A stretch of DNA of 64,000 nt from Methylocystis sp. (GTDB lineage: Bacteria > Pseudomonadota > Alphaproteobacteria > Rhizobiales > Beijerinckiaceae): positions 1-64,000 of the forward strand of contig PERY01000016.1 in assembly GCA_002929055.1 (NCBI GenBank). Reading direction: 5' to 3'. The notes beneath the pieces were generated by a model. That model saw nothing but the letters and a program-made list of their open reading frames with translations, ran no database searches and was not told the origin of the DNA. This document shows positions 25,265-36,327 of the stretch, piece by piece. The translations under genes were made by a program, and so were the position numbers. Position 1 is the first letter of the stretch. The number at the start of each line of letters is the position of its first letter.

Positions 25265-25381
25265 CCCCTCCCTGTCCCTCCCCGCTGACGCGGGAGAGGG
25301 GACGCTCGCGATCCGCGTCGTCGATGGAGGTCGCGCTCTGGCTCCGTCTCCCGCTTGCGTGGGAGTGTGGGGGAGGGGGTC
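25263..25381. repeat. Palindromic element filling the whole nusB-thiL gap
   Basis: The element begins with GACCCCTCCC, whose first two bases are the last two of the nusB stop codon, and ends with GGGAGGGGGTC two bases before the thiL ATG. Inside are CCTCCCCGC-TGA-CGCGGGAGAGG and CTCCCGC-TTGC-GTGGGAG hairpins. The terminal GGGGGAGGGGG is the only ribosome-site-like sequence for thiL. Related elements lie at 24.2, 21.7, 14.1 and 8.5 kb. Confidence 0.75.
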
Positions 25382-25382
25382 A

Positions 25383-26330
25383 ATGCCCATCCGTTACACC
25401 GAAGACGAAATCATCGCCCGCGTCTTCGCGCCCATCGCCGGACCGGCGGCGCTGGGGCTGAAGGACGACGCGGCGCTGCTCGCGCCCACGGCCGAGTCGA
25501 CCGTCGCCACCGTCGACGTGCTGGTCGCAGGGGTGCATTTCTTCCCCGATGATCCGCCTGCGCTCATCGCCAAGAAGGCGCTGCGCGTCAATCTCTCGGA
25601 CCTCGCCGCCAAGGGCGCGGAGCCGGTCGGCTTCCTGCTGTCGCTCGCGCTTCCCGCCGACTGGACCAACGACTGGCTCGAAGCCTTCGCGGCAGGGCTG
25701 GCGGAGGACGCGCGCGCCTACGCCATCCCCCTCATCGGCGGCGACACCACGGCGACGCCGGGGCCGCTCACGATTTCCATCACTGCGCTCGGCCGCACGC
25801 CGGGCTTCGTGCCGCGCACCGGAGCGAAGCCCGGCGACGCCATCTATGTCTCCGGGACCATCGGGGACGCGGCGCTTGGCCTCGCGCTGCGCCGCGACCC
25901 GGCGCTGGCCGCGCGGCTGTCGCCGCAGGCGCGCGGCTATCTGCTGGACCGCTACCTGCTGCCGCGCCCGCGCCTCGACCTTGTTCCGCTTCTGCGCGCC
26001 CACGCCAGCGCCGCCATGGACGTCTCCGACGGGCTTGCAGGGGATCTCGCCAAGCTGTGCCGGGCGTCCCGCGTCAGCGCCGTGGTCGAGGCGCCGCTTG
26101 TTCCGCTTTCTCCGGCAGCCCTCGAGGCTTCCCTCGCGCCCGGCTTTTTCGAGGCGGCGATCAGCGGGGGCGACGACTACGAGATTCTCTTCACCGCCGA
26201 TGCGAATTGGACCCCGCCCCAAGACGTGTTTCGGATCGGCGCGATCATCGCCGGAACGGCGCCGCCGCAGTTCCGGGATGCAACAAAAAAGCCCATAAAT
26301 CTCGCTAAAATGTCCTTCAGTCATTTCTGA
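25383..26330 (+). CDS. thiL: Thiamine-phosphate kinase
   Basis: A 315-residue AIR-synthase-fold kinase making thiamine diphosphate. Motifs: [65 protein letters not shown] and [14 protein letters not shown] 25383 follows the end of the palindromic element, so its translation signal appears to be supplied by the repeat. NusB-ThiL adjacency is common in proteobacteria. Confidence 0.95.
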   Translation: MPIRYTEDEIIARVFAPIAGPAALGLKDDAALLAPTAESTVATVDVLVAGVHFFPDDPPALIAKKALRVNLSDLAAKGAEPVGFLLSLALPADWTNDWLEAFAAGLAEDARAYAIPLIGGDTTATPGPLTISITALGRTPGFVPRTGAKPGDAIYVSGTIGDAALGLALRRDPALAARLSPQARGYLLDRYLLPRPRLDLVPLLRAHASAAMDVSDGLAGDLAKLCRASRVSAVVEAPLVPLSPAALEASLAPGFFEAAISGGDDYEILFTADANWTPPQDVFRIGAIIAGTAPPQFRDATKKPINLAKMSFSHF

Positions 26331-26503
26331 GCGCAACCGGCGGGCGCCATTGCCCGAACGACGTCTTTCTGGCAAAAAGCGCCCGGAAATTCGCGGCCCC
26401 CGCTCCGATTCGTCGGCGCGGGAGCAATCCCTTTTTTCCGTTGCGCGAACCCCTCGCGACCTGTTTCGGCCGTCCCCCGGCCGAAGAACGAAAAGGCGAA
26501 CCC

Positions 26504-28696
<2,193 letters not shown>

Positions 28697-28718
28697 TCGG
28701 CGAGACAGCAAGCTTCGA

Positions 28719-28744
28719 AGGGCGGGGGAAACCCCGCCCTTTTT
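28719..28744 (+). terminator. Rho-independent terminator of hppA
   Basis: AGGGCGGGG and CCCCGCCCT form a perfect nine-base stem around GAAA, followed by TTTT and GTTTGG. It begins 23 bases after the hppA stop. Confidence 0.9.
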
Positions 28745-28867
28745 GTTTGGACGGCGGTCCGGCGCCGCGGACTGGAACCTTGCGTCTGTCCGTGCGTTTA
28801 CGGATCGCGCTTCGCTCGAGTTTCAGGGCGCAGAATTTGATGGAAATCCCTTCTAAAGGACTTTGAT

Positions 28868-29320
28868 ATGACCAAGCTTCTTCGCGCGGCGTTCGCGCTT
28901 TTCCTGATCTCCGGCGCTTCCTTCGCCTTTGCCGAACCAGCCAAGAGCGGTTGCCAATCTGGCGGCGCAAAAGGCGTCGCGCAATTTGCAATTCAGGAAG
29001 CGGCGGGCGGATATGATCTGGTCTTGCCGCCGGACCTTCTTGCGAGGATGCCAGCCAAGGCGGAATATAAAATCACGATCCACGACACGACGAACAAGTC
29101 CGAGACCCTCACGGGGACAGGGTCGAAGGTGGGCGCCAATGTCCTGAACGTTCTGGCTGGAAATCGGTTCAGCCTGCCAACCGGGCGAAACAGCCTTCTG
29201 TCGTTGGACGTCGTAGCTTTGGGGATCAACACCGTAGCCGGGGGAAGTTGCTCGGGCTGTCCACGCGACGCCTCGCTGCAAGTCTACGGCGACGAGTCGA
29301 TCTGCTACTGCGTCCACTAG
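28868..29320 (+). CDS. Secreted protein of unknown function
   Basis: A 150-residue protein with a signal peptide (LLRAAFALFLISGASFAFA, cleavage likely after AFA). The mature part has six cysteines (SGCQSGG, GGSCSGCPRD and SICYCVH), probably forming disulfides in the periplasm, and a beta-rich middle (YKITIHDTTNKSETLTGTG). I recognise no family. It sits alone between the hppA terminator and the formate dehydrogenase terminator. Confidence 0.65.
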   Translation: MTKLLRAAFALFLISGASFAFAEPAKSGCQSGGAKGVAQFAIQEAAGGYDLVLPPDLLARMPAKAEYKITIHDTTNKSETLTGTGSKVGANVLNVLAGNRFSLPTGRNSLLSLDVVALGINTVAGGSCSGCPRDASLQVYGDESICYCVH

Positions 29321-29379
29321 AACACGCAGATGAATTGCCGTGGCGGCAGGTCGCCGCTCTTTCAACGCGTCGATTGAAG

Positions 29380-29422
29380 AGAAAAAAAGAGAAAGGGCGG
29401 AGGGGGCGCTCCGCCCTTTCTC
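29380..29422 (-). terminator. Strong terminator of the formate dehydrogenase operon
   Basis: GAGAAAGGGCGGAG and CTCCGCCCTTTCTC are perfect 14-base arms around a six-base loop; on the minus strand the stem is followed by TTTTTTTC. It lies about 60 bases past the fdsD stop. On the plus strand no T-run follows, so it serves mainly the minus-strand operon. Confidence 0.88.
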
Positions 29423-29483
29423 GCAGCGCTCATGGAACCGCGCGTGGGGCGCGCGGCTCCTGCTCCCCAGCCCGAGCGCTGCT

Positions 29484-29780
29484 TTATGCCTTCGGCGGGC
29501 CGTAGTAGCCCGGCTTGGCGTGCGTCTCCTCGCGGAGGAGCTTCGCGCCTTCCATGACATGCGGTGCAAGTCCGGCGCCGCCGCCCTGTTCGATCAGCGC
29601 CAGCAATTCTTCGCGCATGCGCGGATCCCAATAGGTGCGCAGATGGTTGCGTATGCCCTCCGCACGCCGCTCCGGCGGGTATGGTGCAAAGAAATCGCCG
29701 ATCTGGTTGGCCATGAGGACGATGCGGTCCAGCGCCATGACGGGGATGGCCCCATCCGCCTGTTGCTGCGTCATGCTCAT
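29484..29780 (-). CDS. fdsD: Formate dehydrogenase delta subunit (FdsD family)
   Basis: A 98-residue protein with the FdsD signature: RIVLMANQIGDFFAPYPPE followed by RNHLRTYWDPRMREEL. In Cupriavidus and Rhodobacter the delta subunit is needed for assembly or stability of the NAD-dependent molybdenum formate dehydrogenase. Its start overlaps the stop of the catalytic subunit gene (ATGA). Its presence ties the operon to the Fds class even though fdsG, fdsB and fdsC are not in the window. Confidence 0.88.
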   Translation of the reverse strand: MSMTQQQADGAIPVMALDRIVLMANQIGDFFAPYPPERRAEGIRNHLRTYWDPRMREELLALIEQGGGAGLAPHVMEGAKLLREETHAKPGYYGPPKA

Positions 29781-31927
29781 TCTGCGGGCTCCATTTCCGC
29801 GATTCTCGGCGTTGCTGCATCACGCGCGGCATCGGCGGCGGGACCGTTCGTGCGCACCACATCCACGGCCGTCACTTTATATTCAGGGCAGTTTGTCGCC
29901 CAATCGGACAGGTCCGACGTAACAGCGTTGGCCTTCGATTTGGCGTGATGGAACGTTGTGTAGACAACGCCCGGATTGACGCGCTCCGATATTCTCGCGC
30001 GCACCTCGATCTCTCCGAAGCGACTCGACACCTTCACCCAGTCGCCGTCCTTCACGCCGCGCGAAATGGAGTCCTGCTCGTTGATTTCGAGCACGTCCTC
30101 GGAATGCCACATGGAGTTCGGCGTGCGCCGCGTCTGGGTGCCGACATTGTATTGCGACAGGATGCGGCCGGTCGTGAGCAGCAACGGGTATTTGTCGTTG
30201 GTGCGCTCCGCGGTCGGCACATATTCCGTGAGCATGAAGGTGCCGAGTCCATTCGCCCGCGGGAATTTCTCGCGGTGCAGCACCTCCGTGCCCTCGGGCG
30301 CGTCCTCGTTGCAGGGCCACTGCGCCGACCCGATGCGGTCCACGAGCGCGAAGCTTATGCCACGATAGTTGGGCGACAGTCGCGCGATCTCGTCCAGCAC
30401 TTCGCCAGCGCTGGTGTAATTCACATTGTAACCCATGGCGTTCATGAGCTTTACAGTGATCTGCCAGTCCTCGAGGCCGGCGAGCGGCTCGATCACCTTG
30501 CGCACGCGCGAGACGCGCCGCTCGGCGTTGGTGAAGGTGCCGTCCTTCTCCAGCGACGATGAGCCGGGGAAGAAGATGTGGGCGTATTTCGACGTCTCGT
30601 TGAGGAAAAGGTCATGGAGCACGACGCATTCCATGTTCCTCATCGCGGCGATGACATGGTGCTGGTTCGGATCGCTCTGCACCGGGTCTTCGCCCATGAT
30701 GTACATGCCCTTGAACGATCCCGCGACGGCGGCGTCGAGCATGTTGGGGAGGCGAAGGCCGGGCTCCGCGTCGAGCGGCACGCCCCATTCTGCCTCGAAG
30801 CTCGAACGGGTCTCGTAATCGGTCACGAAGCGATAGCCGCTGAAGACATGCGGCCAGCTGCCGAGGCAGCTTCCGCCCTGCACATTGCCCTGGCCGCGCA
30901 GCGGGTTCACGCCGACGCCCTCGCGCCCCAGCATGCCGCAGGAGAGGCCGAGATTGCCAAGGCACATCACGCCCGTCGAGCCCTGCGAATGCTCGGTGAC
31001 GCCGAGGCCGTAATAGATCGCGCTGTTCGGGCCGCTGGCATAAATGCGCGCCGCCTTGCGGATGTCGTCCGGGTCGACGCCCGCGAGCGGGCCGATCACC
31101 TCGGGCGCATAATTGTCGGAGCCGACAAGCGCCTTCCAGTTCTCGAACTCGTTCACCTCGCAGCGCGCGCGGACGAACTCTTCATTGTAGAGCTTCTCGC
31201 GCACCACGACATGCGCGATGCTGTCCAGGATGGCGACATTGGTTCCGGGGCGGATGGCGAGATGCACATCCGCCTTGCAGTGCGCCGATTCCACCGTCTC
31301 GGTCTTGCGCGGGTCGATGACGATGAGCTTCGCGCCCTGACGGATGCGACGCTTCATCAGCGAGCCGAACACCGGATGGCCCTCCGTCGGATTGGCGCCG
31401 ACGACCATGATGACGTCGGCCTGCAAAATCGAGTCGAAGTGCTGGCTCGCCGCGCCCGCGCCGACAGTGTTCGTCAGACCGAACTGCGTCGGCGAGTGGC
31501 AGATGCGAGCGCAATTGTCGATGTTGTTGTTGCCCAGCACGGCGCGCGCGAATTTCTGCGTGAGGAAGATTTCCTCATTCGTGCAGCGCGAGCTGGAAAC
31601 GGCGCCGACCGACTTCACGCCATATTTCGCCTGGATTCGCTTGAACTCCTTCGCCGCGTAGGCAAAGGCCTCGTCCCAACTCACGGGCGTCCACGGATCG
31701 TCGATCGATGCGCGGATCAGCGGCGTGCGGACGCGGTCGGGCGCGTTGTAATAGTCGTAGGCGAAGCGGCCCTTGATGCAGCTATGGCCGTGGTTGGCCT
31801 TGCCCTCTTTCCAGGGCGTCATGCGCACGATCTTGCCGCCGCGCGTCTCGGCCTTGAAGCCGCAGCCGACGCCACAATAGGCACAGGTCGTAACGACTGA
31901 TTTCTCAGGCTTCAGCGGATTCGGCAT
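29777..31927 (-). CDS. Formate dehydrogenase catalytic (molybdopterin) subunit
   Basis: A 716-residue molybdopterin oxidoreductase. The N-terminal [4Fe-4S] motif is C15-x2-C18-x3-C22 with C50 (TCAYCGVGC ... GHSCIKGRFAYDY). The active-site cysteine is C143 in CARICHSPTQFG, followed by His as in formate dehydrogenases. Mo-bis-PGD motifs VVGANPTEGHPVFGSL and GNVQGGSCLGSWP are clear. Compared with FdsA (about 950 residues) it lacks the N-terminal iron-sulfur extension, which is encoded by the upstream gene in another frame. The ATG at 31927 has GGGAG nine bases upstream and overlaps that gene by 23 bases. Formate oxidation in the cytoplasm is the likely role. Confidence 0.92.
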   Translation of the reverse strand: MPNPLKPEKSVVTTCAYCGVGCGFKAETRGGKIVRMTPWKEGKANHGHSCIKGRFAYDYYNAPDRVRTPLIRASIDDPWTPVSWDEAFAYAAKEFKRIQAKYGVKSVGAVSSSRCTNEEIFLTQKFARAVLGNNNIDNCARICHSPTQFGLTNTVGAGAASQHFDSILQADVIMVVGANPTEGHPVFGSLMKRRIRQGAKLIVIDPRKTETVESAHCKADVHLAIRPGTNVAILDSIAHVVVREKLYNEEFVRARCEVNEFENWKALVGSDNYAPEVIGPLAGVDPDDIRKAARIYASGPNSAIYYGLGVTEHSQGSTGVMCLGNLGLSCGMLGREGVGVNPLRGQGNVQGGSCLGSWPHVFSGYRFVTDYETRSSFEAEWGVPLDAEPGLRLPNMLDAAVAGSFKGMYIMGEDPVQSDPNQHHVIAAMRNMECVVLHDLFLNETSKYAHIFFPGSSSLEKDGTFTNAERRVSRVRKVIEPLAGLEDWQITVKLMNAMGYNVNYTSAGEVLDEIARLSPNYRGISFALVDRIGSAQWPCNEDAPEGTEVLHREKFPRANGLGTFMLTEYVPTAERTNDKYPLLLTTGRILSQYNVGTQTRRTPNSMWHSEDVLEINEQDSISRGVKDGDWVKVSSRFGEIEVRARISERVNPGVVYTTFHHAKSKANAVTSDLSDWATNCPEYKVTAVDVVRTNGPAADAARDAATPRIAEMEPAE

Positions 31928-32639
31928 GGACGTATTCTCCCTCAAAGAGACTCTTTTCGACCAGGGCGTGGCTCGGGCAGGCCTGAACGCAGGCGCCGCA
32001 ACTCACGCACTCCGATTCGAAGAATGGCTGATCTTGGCTGGCGACGACTTTGGAGTCGAAGCTTCTCCCGGCGATGGTGATGGCGAAGGTGCCCTGCACT
32101 TCGGCGCAGGCGCGCACACAGCGGCTGCAGACGATGCATTTCGCCGGATCGAACAGGAAGTAGGGGTTGGAGGCGTCGACCGGCGCCTCGAAGTGGTTGA
32201 AGCCGCCCGCGCCGTACGGATGCGACGCAACGCCTTCGGCCTTAAGCGTGTCGTGGAACTCGCTCCAGCCGTCAGCGATCTCGCTTTCCGGGAAGTCCGA
32301 AAGGTAAAGCTCCAGAACTCCCTTGCGCAGGCGCGAGAGCGTCTCCGACTGCGTCTTGACCTTCATGCCCTCGGCGACGAGCGTCGTGCAACTCGCGGGA
32401 AAGCCGCCGCGGCCCTCGATCTCGACAAGGCAGACGCGGCAGCTCCCGAAAGCCTCGAGCATGTCGGTCGCGCAGAGCTTGGGGATGGGGCGTCCGGCGC
32501 TCGCCGCAGCCAGCATCAGCGAGCTGCCGGCAGGCACGGTGACGGTGACGCCATCTATCTCCAATGTGACCGGGGCCCCGTCGCGCGGCGGGGTGCCGTA
32601 GTCAACGTCGTCCTTCAATCCGCGAATTTCGGACCACAT
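31905..32639 (-). CDS. Separate iron-sulfur subunit equivalent to the N-terminus of FdsA (HoxU/NuoG-like)
   Basis: A 244-residue protein. A [2Fe-2S] domain has C56-x10-C67-x2-C70-x13-C84 (LCATDMLEAFGSCRVC); two [4Fe-4S] motifs follow at C168-C178 (CIVCSRCVRAC) and C211-C221 (CVSCGACVQAC). The end, PSHALVEKSLFEG, aligns with the joint in fused FdsA proteins just before the TTCAYCGVGC segment. The HPLDCxxC-type His-Cys cluster expected between the domains is not visible: residues 90-160 contain no cysteine. It has a strong GGAGGAAAGGA leader. It should relay electrons from the catalytic subunit, but to which acceptor is unknown because the diaphorase subunit is missing here. Confidence 0.88.
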   Translation of the reverse strand: MWSEIRGLKDDVDYGTPPRDGAPVTLEIDGVTVTVPAGSSLMLAAASAGRPIPKLCATDMLEAFGSCRVCLVEIEGRGGFPASCTTLVAEGMKVKTQSETLSRLRKGVLELYLSDFPESEIADGWSEFHDTLKAEGVASHPYGAGGFNHFEAPVDASNPYFLFDPAKCIVCSRCVRACAEVQGTFAITIAGRSFDSKVVASQDQPFFESECVSCGACVQACPSHALVEKSLFEGEYVHAESAEA

Positions 32640-32949
32640 TCGGAATTCCTTTCCTCCGCAACTTCGGGCGCCTGCCTAATGCTTGCGCTTTTTTCTAAGG
32701 CGAGCGCCGATCGTGACCTTATAGCCCGTGCTTTAGAACTTTTCAAAAAAGGAATTTACCGGCCGGAAGCTCCCGTGAGGCATAGAAAAACTGAATTTCA
32801 ACCATAGGTGAAAGCGATGCATTGGCCCCTTGGCCCGCTTGCTTGTCGAATAGGCGCCAAGCCTGCACGCGACGGCATTGGCATTTGGGTCCGGCTTTCT
32901 GCATTATCGGCCCCTCAAGCGCGCCGTCCGCGGCCTCATCCGGGCAGAA
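32640..32949. other. Divergent promoter gap between the formate dehydrogenase operon and nadE
   Basis: About 310 bases without a convincing gene. It contains an AT-richer stretch at 32720-32815 (AGAACTTTTCAAAAAAGGAATTT and GAAAAACTGAATTTCAACC) that should carry the promoters of both divergent units. I could not assign clear boxes or an operator. The small ORFs in the track lack ribosome sites. No fdsG- or fdsB-like coding sequence is present. Confidence 0.5.
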
Positions 32950-34983
32950 ATGACTCACCCCTTTTTCTCATTGCATACCCACGGATTCATCCGCGCCGCA
33001 GTCGCCTGTCCGCGGCTGCGGGTCGCCGATCCGGCCTTCAATGTCGCCCGCACGATCGAGCTGGCTCAGGAAGCGCATGAAAAAGGGGCGTCTGTGGTCC
33101 TCTTTCCGGAATTGGGAGTCTCGGCCTACGCCATCGATGATTTGTTGCAGCAGGCGGCGCTGCTGTCGGCGGTGGAGCGTGCGCTCGGTGCGCTGATCGA
33201 GGCCTCGCGCGCCATTCGCCCCATTATCGTCGCCGGGGCGCCGCTGCGCCATCGCGGGCGGCTCTACAATTGCGCCGTCGCGATCCTGCGCGGGCGCGTG
33301 CTCGCGGTGACGCCCAAGACCTATCTTCCGAACTACCGGGAGTTTTACGAGAAGCGTCACTTTGCTTCCGGCGCCCATGTCGCCGGCGAGGAGATTGTTG
33401 TCGCGGGGCAGATCGCGCCCTTCGGCTCGGATGTGCTGCTGGAGGCGTCGGATTTCCAAGGCCTCGCGATCCACATGGAAGTCTGCGAGGATGTGTGGGT
33501 TCCGATCCCGCCCTCGTCGCGCGCGGCGCTCGCGGGCGCGACCGTGCTGCTCAACCTTTCGGCCTCCAACGCCATCGTCGGGAAGTCGGACTACCGGCAG
33601 ACATTGTGTGCGGCGCATTCGGCGCGCTGCCTCGCCGCCTATCTCTATTCCGCCGCGGGGCAGGGGGAATCGACGACCGATCTCGCCTGGGACGGCGAGG
33701 CGATGATCTACGAGAGCGGCGACCTTCTCGCCAAGGCGCCCCGTTTTTCCGACGAGCCGCAGCTCGTTCTGGCCGACATCGATCTGGGGCGCCTTGCCGC
33801 CGAGCGGACGCGCCAGGGCACTTTCGGCGACTGCGCCGACGTCGAGGCGGGCGCCACACAGTATCGGAGAGTCGCATTCGAACTAGATGCGCCTCGCGAC
33901 GTCGATCTTGGCCTGCTGCGCAATGTGCCACGCTTCCCCTTCGTTCCCGACGACGAGGCGCGGCTCGCGGAGCTCTGCTTCGAGGCCTTTAACATCCAGT
34001 CGCACGGGTTGGAGCAGCGGCTGCGCTCGGCCGGGTTGGGAAAGGTCGTGATCGGCGTCTCGGGCGGTCTCGACTCCACTCAGGCGCTGCTGGTCGCGGT
34101 GACGGCGATGGATGCGCTGGGGTTGCCGCGCGCGAATATTCTCGCCTATACACTGCCTGCCTTCGCGACGAGCGACCGAACCAAAAGCAGCGCCTGGAAG
34201 CTGATGCGCGCACTCGGCGTGAGCGCGCAGGAGATCGACGTCTCCGCCGCCTGCAAGCAGATGCTCGAAGACATCGGCCACCCCGCCGCGCGCGGCGAAG
34301 CGGTGTATGACGCAACGTACGAGAATGTGCAGGCGGGCGCTCGCACCTCGCTTCTCTTCCGCCTCGCCAATCTCCACAACGGCATCGTCGTCGGCACCGG
34401 GGACTTGTCGGAGCTCGCGCTCGGATGGTGCACCTATGGCGTCGGCGATCAAATGGCGCATTACAACGTCAACGCCTCCGTGCCGAAGACGCTCATCCAG
34501 CATCTCATCCGCTGGTGCGCGCGCGACGCGCGCTTCGGGACGGATACGATCGCGGTGCTGGCGGATGTTCTCGCGACGGAGATTTCGCCCGAACTGATCC
34601 CGGGCGATGCGGCGCAGCGCACGGAAGCCTTCGTAGGCCCGTATGCGTTGCAGGACTTCAACCTCTTCTACACGACGCGCTATGGCTTTGGCCCCGCCAA
34701 GGTCGCGTTTCTTTCCTGGCGCGCGTGGCGTGACGCGGGGCTGGGCGGCTGGCCTTCGGTCATTTCGCAAAAGGATCGCGTGGCCTACGATCTACCGGAG
34801 ATCAAGCGCTGGCTCACTGTCTTCCTGCGGCGCTTCTTCGCCACGAGCCAGTTCAAGCGCTCGGCGCTGCCCAATGGGCCGAAGGTGAGTTCGGGAGGCT
34901 CGCTGTCGCCCCGCGGCGACTGGCGCGCGCCGAGCGATTCTTCCCCCGATGCGTGGCTTTCTGCGCTGGACGACATCCCATAA
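32950..34983 (+). CDS. nadE: Glutamine-dependent NAD(+) synthetase
   Basis: A 677-residue two-domain enzyme. The N-terminal nitrilase-type glutaminase has its catalytic Glu ([13 protein letters not shown]), Lys ([16 protein letters not shown]) and Cys (HMEVCEDVW); the C-terminal ATP-dependent synthetase has the SGGLDST pyrophosphate loop and [12 protein letters not shown]. Both halves are intact, so it can use glutamine as nitrogen donor. ATG 32950 ([19 protein letters not shown]) is preferred over the track start. It is divergent from the formate dehydrogenase operon. Confidence 0.97.
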   Translation: MTHPFFSLHTHGFIRAAVACPRLRVADPAFNVARTIELAQEAHEKGASVVLFPELGVSAYAIDDLLQQAALLSAVERALGALIEASRAIRPIIVAGAPLRHRGRLYNCAVAILRGRVLAVTPKTYLPNYREFYEKRHFASGAHVAGEEIVVAGQIAPFGSDVLLEASDFQGLAIHMEVCEDVWVPIPPSSRAALAGATVLLNLSASNAIVGKSDYRQTLCAAHSARCLAAYLYSAAGQGESTTDLAWDGEAMIYESGDLLAKAPRFSDEPQLVLADIDLGRLAAERTRQGTFGDCADVEAGATQYRRVAFELDAPRDVDLGLLRNVPRFPFVPDDEARLAELCFEAFNIQSHGLEQRLRSAGLGKVVIGVSGGLDSTQALLVAVTAMDALGLPRANILAYTLPAFATSDRTKSSAWKLMRALGVSAQEIDVSAACKQMLEDIGHPAARGEAVYDATYENVQAGARTSLLFRLANLHNGIVVGTGDLSELALGWCTYGVGDQMAHYNVNASVPKTLIQHLIRWCARDARFGTDTIAVLADVLATEISPELIPGDAAQRTEAFVGPYALQDFNLFYTTRYGFGPAKVAFLSWRAWRDAGLGGWPSVISQKDRVAYDLPEIKRWLTVFLRRFFATSQFKRSALPNGPKVSSGGSLSPRGDWRAPSDSSPDAWLSALDDIP

Positions 34984-35007
34984 AAAAGGACCGGCTAACG
35001 CCGGTCC
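34982..35007 (-). terminator. Terminator between nadE and the DUF1328 gene
   Basis: GGACCGGC-TAAC-GCCGGTCC is a perfect eight-base stem. On the minus strand it is followed by TTTTTTA, so it terminates the DUF1328 gene; it starts right at the nadE stop and may also slow read-through from that side. Confidence 0.8.
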
Positions 35008-35036
35008 AGTCGGGGAGAAGACCGCCAATCGCCGCG

Positions 35037-35210
35037 TCAGGCTCTGCGCAGGAACCCCGCGACGGCCGAGACGACGAACAGAACGAGCGCAACCCAGAAC
35101 AGAATTCGCGCCCCTTCCATCGCTGTGCCCGCGACGCCGCCAAAGCCGAAAAACGCCGCGATGATTGCGACGATCAGAAACAGTATCGCATAGTGCAGCA
35201 GGCTGCCCAT
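35037..35210 (-). CDS. DUF1328 small membrane protein (missing from the ORF track)
   Basis: A 57-residue protein read directly from the minus strand: it starts [20 protein letters not shown], continues [19 protein letters not shown] and ends [12 protein letters not shown]. This matches the DUF1328 family (YtjA-like), two-helix membrane proteins of unknown function that are often stress-induced. A strong GGAGG lies seven bases before the ATG, and a terminator follows 30 bases after the stop, so it is a complete single-gene unit. It is below the length cut-off of the supplied track. Confidence 0.9.
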   Translation of the reverse strand: MGSLLHYAILFLIVAIIAAFFGFGGVAGTAMEGARILFWVALVLFVVSAVAGFLRRA

Positions 35211-35297
35211 GTTGGACCTCCGTGATGAATGTCACTCGCGGGCAGAACGCACGTTAGCCGCCGGTGTTCCGGCGGGGGCGGGGCGGCGCGCGATCTT

Positions 35298-36155
35298 TCA
35301 GGTCGCGGTCGCGCGGGCGAAAGCCAGATAGAGCGCGCGCAGCCTTTTCGCGTGCGGGCCGGGGGCGCCGCCGCCCAGCGCTCGCCCGTCGATTGAGACG
35401 ATGGGCAGGACGAGATTGGAGGCGGAGGTCAGAAAGGCCTCCGCCGCCTCACAGGCTTCGGCGACGGTGAAGGCGCGCTCCCCCAGCGTCAGCCCCGCTT
35501 CGGCCGCCAGCGCCAGCACCGAGCGGCGGGTGCAGCCGGGCAGGATCGCCTCGGAATTGGGTCGCGTGACAATCGCCCCGCTCTTCGTGACGATGAAGGC
35601 GGTGGAGGAGGAGCCTTCGGTGACGAAGCCGTCCGCGTCCACCATCCAGGCTTCCTGGCAACCCGCCTCCGTCGCCGCCTGCTTGGCCAGCACCTGCGCC
35701 AGCAGCGCGACGCTCTTGATGTCGCGCCGCCCCCAGCGCAGGTCCGGGACGGTCACGACTTTGACGCCCTTTTCCGCATAGGGGGATGCGAGGATGTTCT
35801 TCTTTTGCGCGAAGCCGACCAGCGTCGCTTTTACGCCTTTCGGAAAGGAGAAATCCCGCTCCGCCGCGCCGCGCGTGACCTGCAGATAGACCATGCCTTC
35901 CTGAACGCCGTTGCGGGAAACGAGCGCGCGCTCGATCTCGACGATCTCCGTCATTGATACGGGACTTTCGAGCCGCAACTCTCTCAGCGAGCGCTCCAGC
36001 CGCGCGATATGCGCCTCATTATCGATGAGCTTGCCGTCGATCACCGCGGCGACCTCATAAACGCCGTCCGCGAAGAGGAAGCCGCGGTCGAGAATGGATA
36101 TCCTGGCGTCGACGAGCGGCGTATAGGCGCCGTTGACATAGGCGATGTCGGACAA
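35298..36155 (-). CDS. D-amino acid aminotransferase
   Basis: A class IV PLP transaminase of 285 residues when begun at the TTG at 36155 (MSDIAYVNGAYTPL), which fits the normal size and start of the family; the track start at 36239 adds 28 unlikely residues. Motifs: ARISILDRGFLFADGVYEV, the PLP lysine in GRRDIKSVALL, and EGSSSTAF with PGCTRRSV. DIKS and the length suggest D-alanine transaminase (dat) rather than branched-chain transaminase, but substrate is inferred. It converts D-alanine and 2-oxoglutarate to D-glutamate for peptidoglycan. Confidence 0.88.
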   Translation of the reverse strand: MSDIAYVNGAYTPLVDARISILDRGFLFADGVYEVAAVIDGKLIDNEAHIARLERSLRELRLESPVSMTEIVEIERALVSRNGVQEGMVYLQVTRGAAERDFSFPKGVKATLVGFAQKKNILASPYAEKGVKVVTVPDLRWGRRDIKSVALLAQVLAKQAATEAGCQEAWMVDADGFVTEGSSSTAFIVTKSGAIVTRPNSEAILPGCTRRSVLALAAEAGLTLGERAFTVAEACEAAEAFLTSASNLVLPIVSIDGRALGGGAPGPHAKRLRALYLAFARATAT

Positions 36156-36327
36156 GGGCGGGGCTCCGCGCGCGCAAGAGAGCAAGGGGATTGTTCGATT
36201 ACGATCATGGTGAATCACGCCTAACTTGACCTTAAACAAGGCGCGGGTGAAACAAGATTGTTATCAACACCCGCGATTCCTCCATGCGTGCAGAACGCGG
36301 CTTCCAAAATTCGGAGACGTTCGGTCG

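Noticed and set aside
29380-29422. Long perfect inverted repeat considered as an insertion-sequence end
   Set aside because: The T-run on the minus strand and the position after fdsD explain it as a terminator; no transposase is near.
35258-35275. CCGCCGG-TGTT-CCGGCGG hairpin after the D-amino acid transaminase gene
   Set aside because: No T-run on either strand, so it is not called as a terminator.
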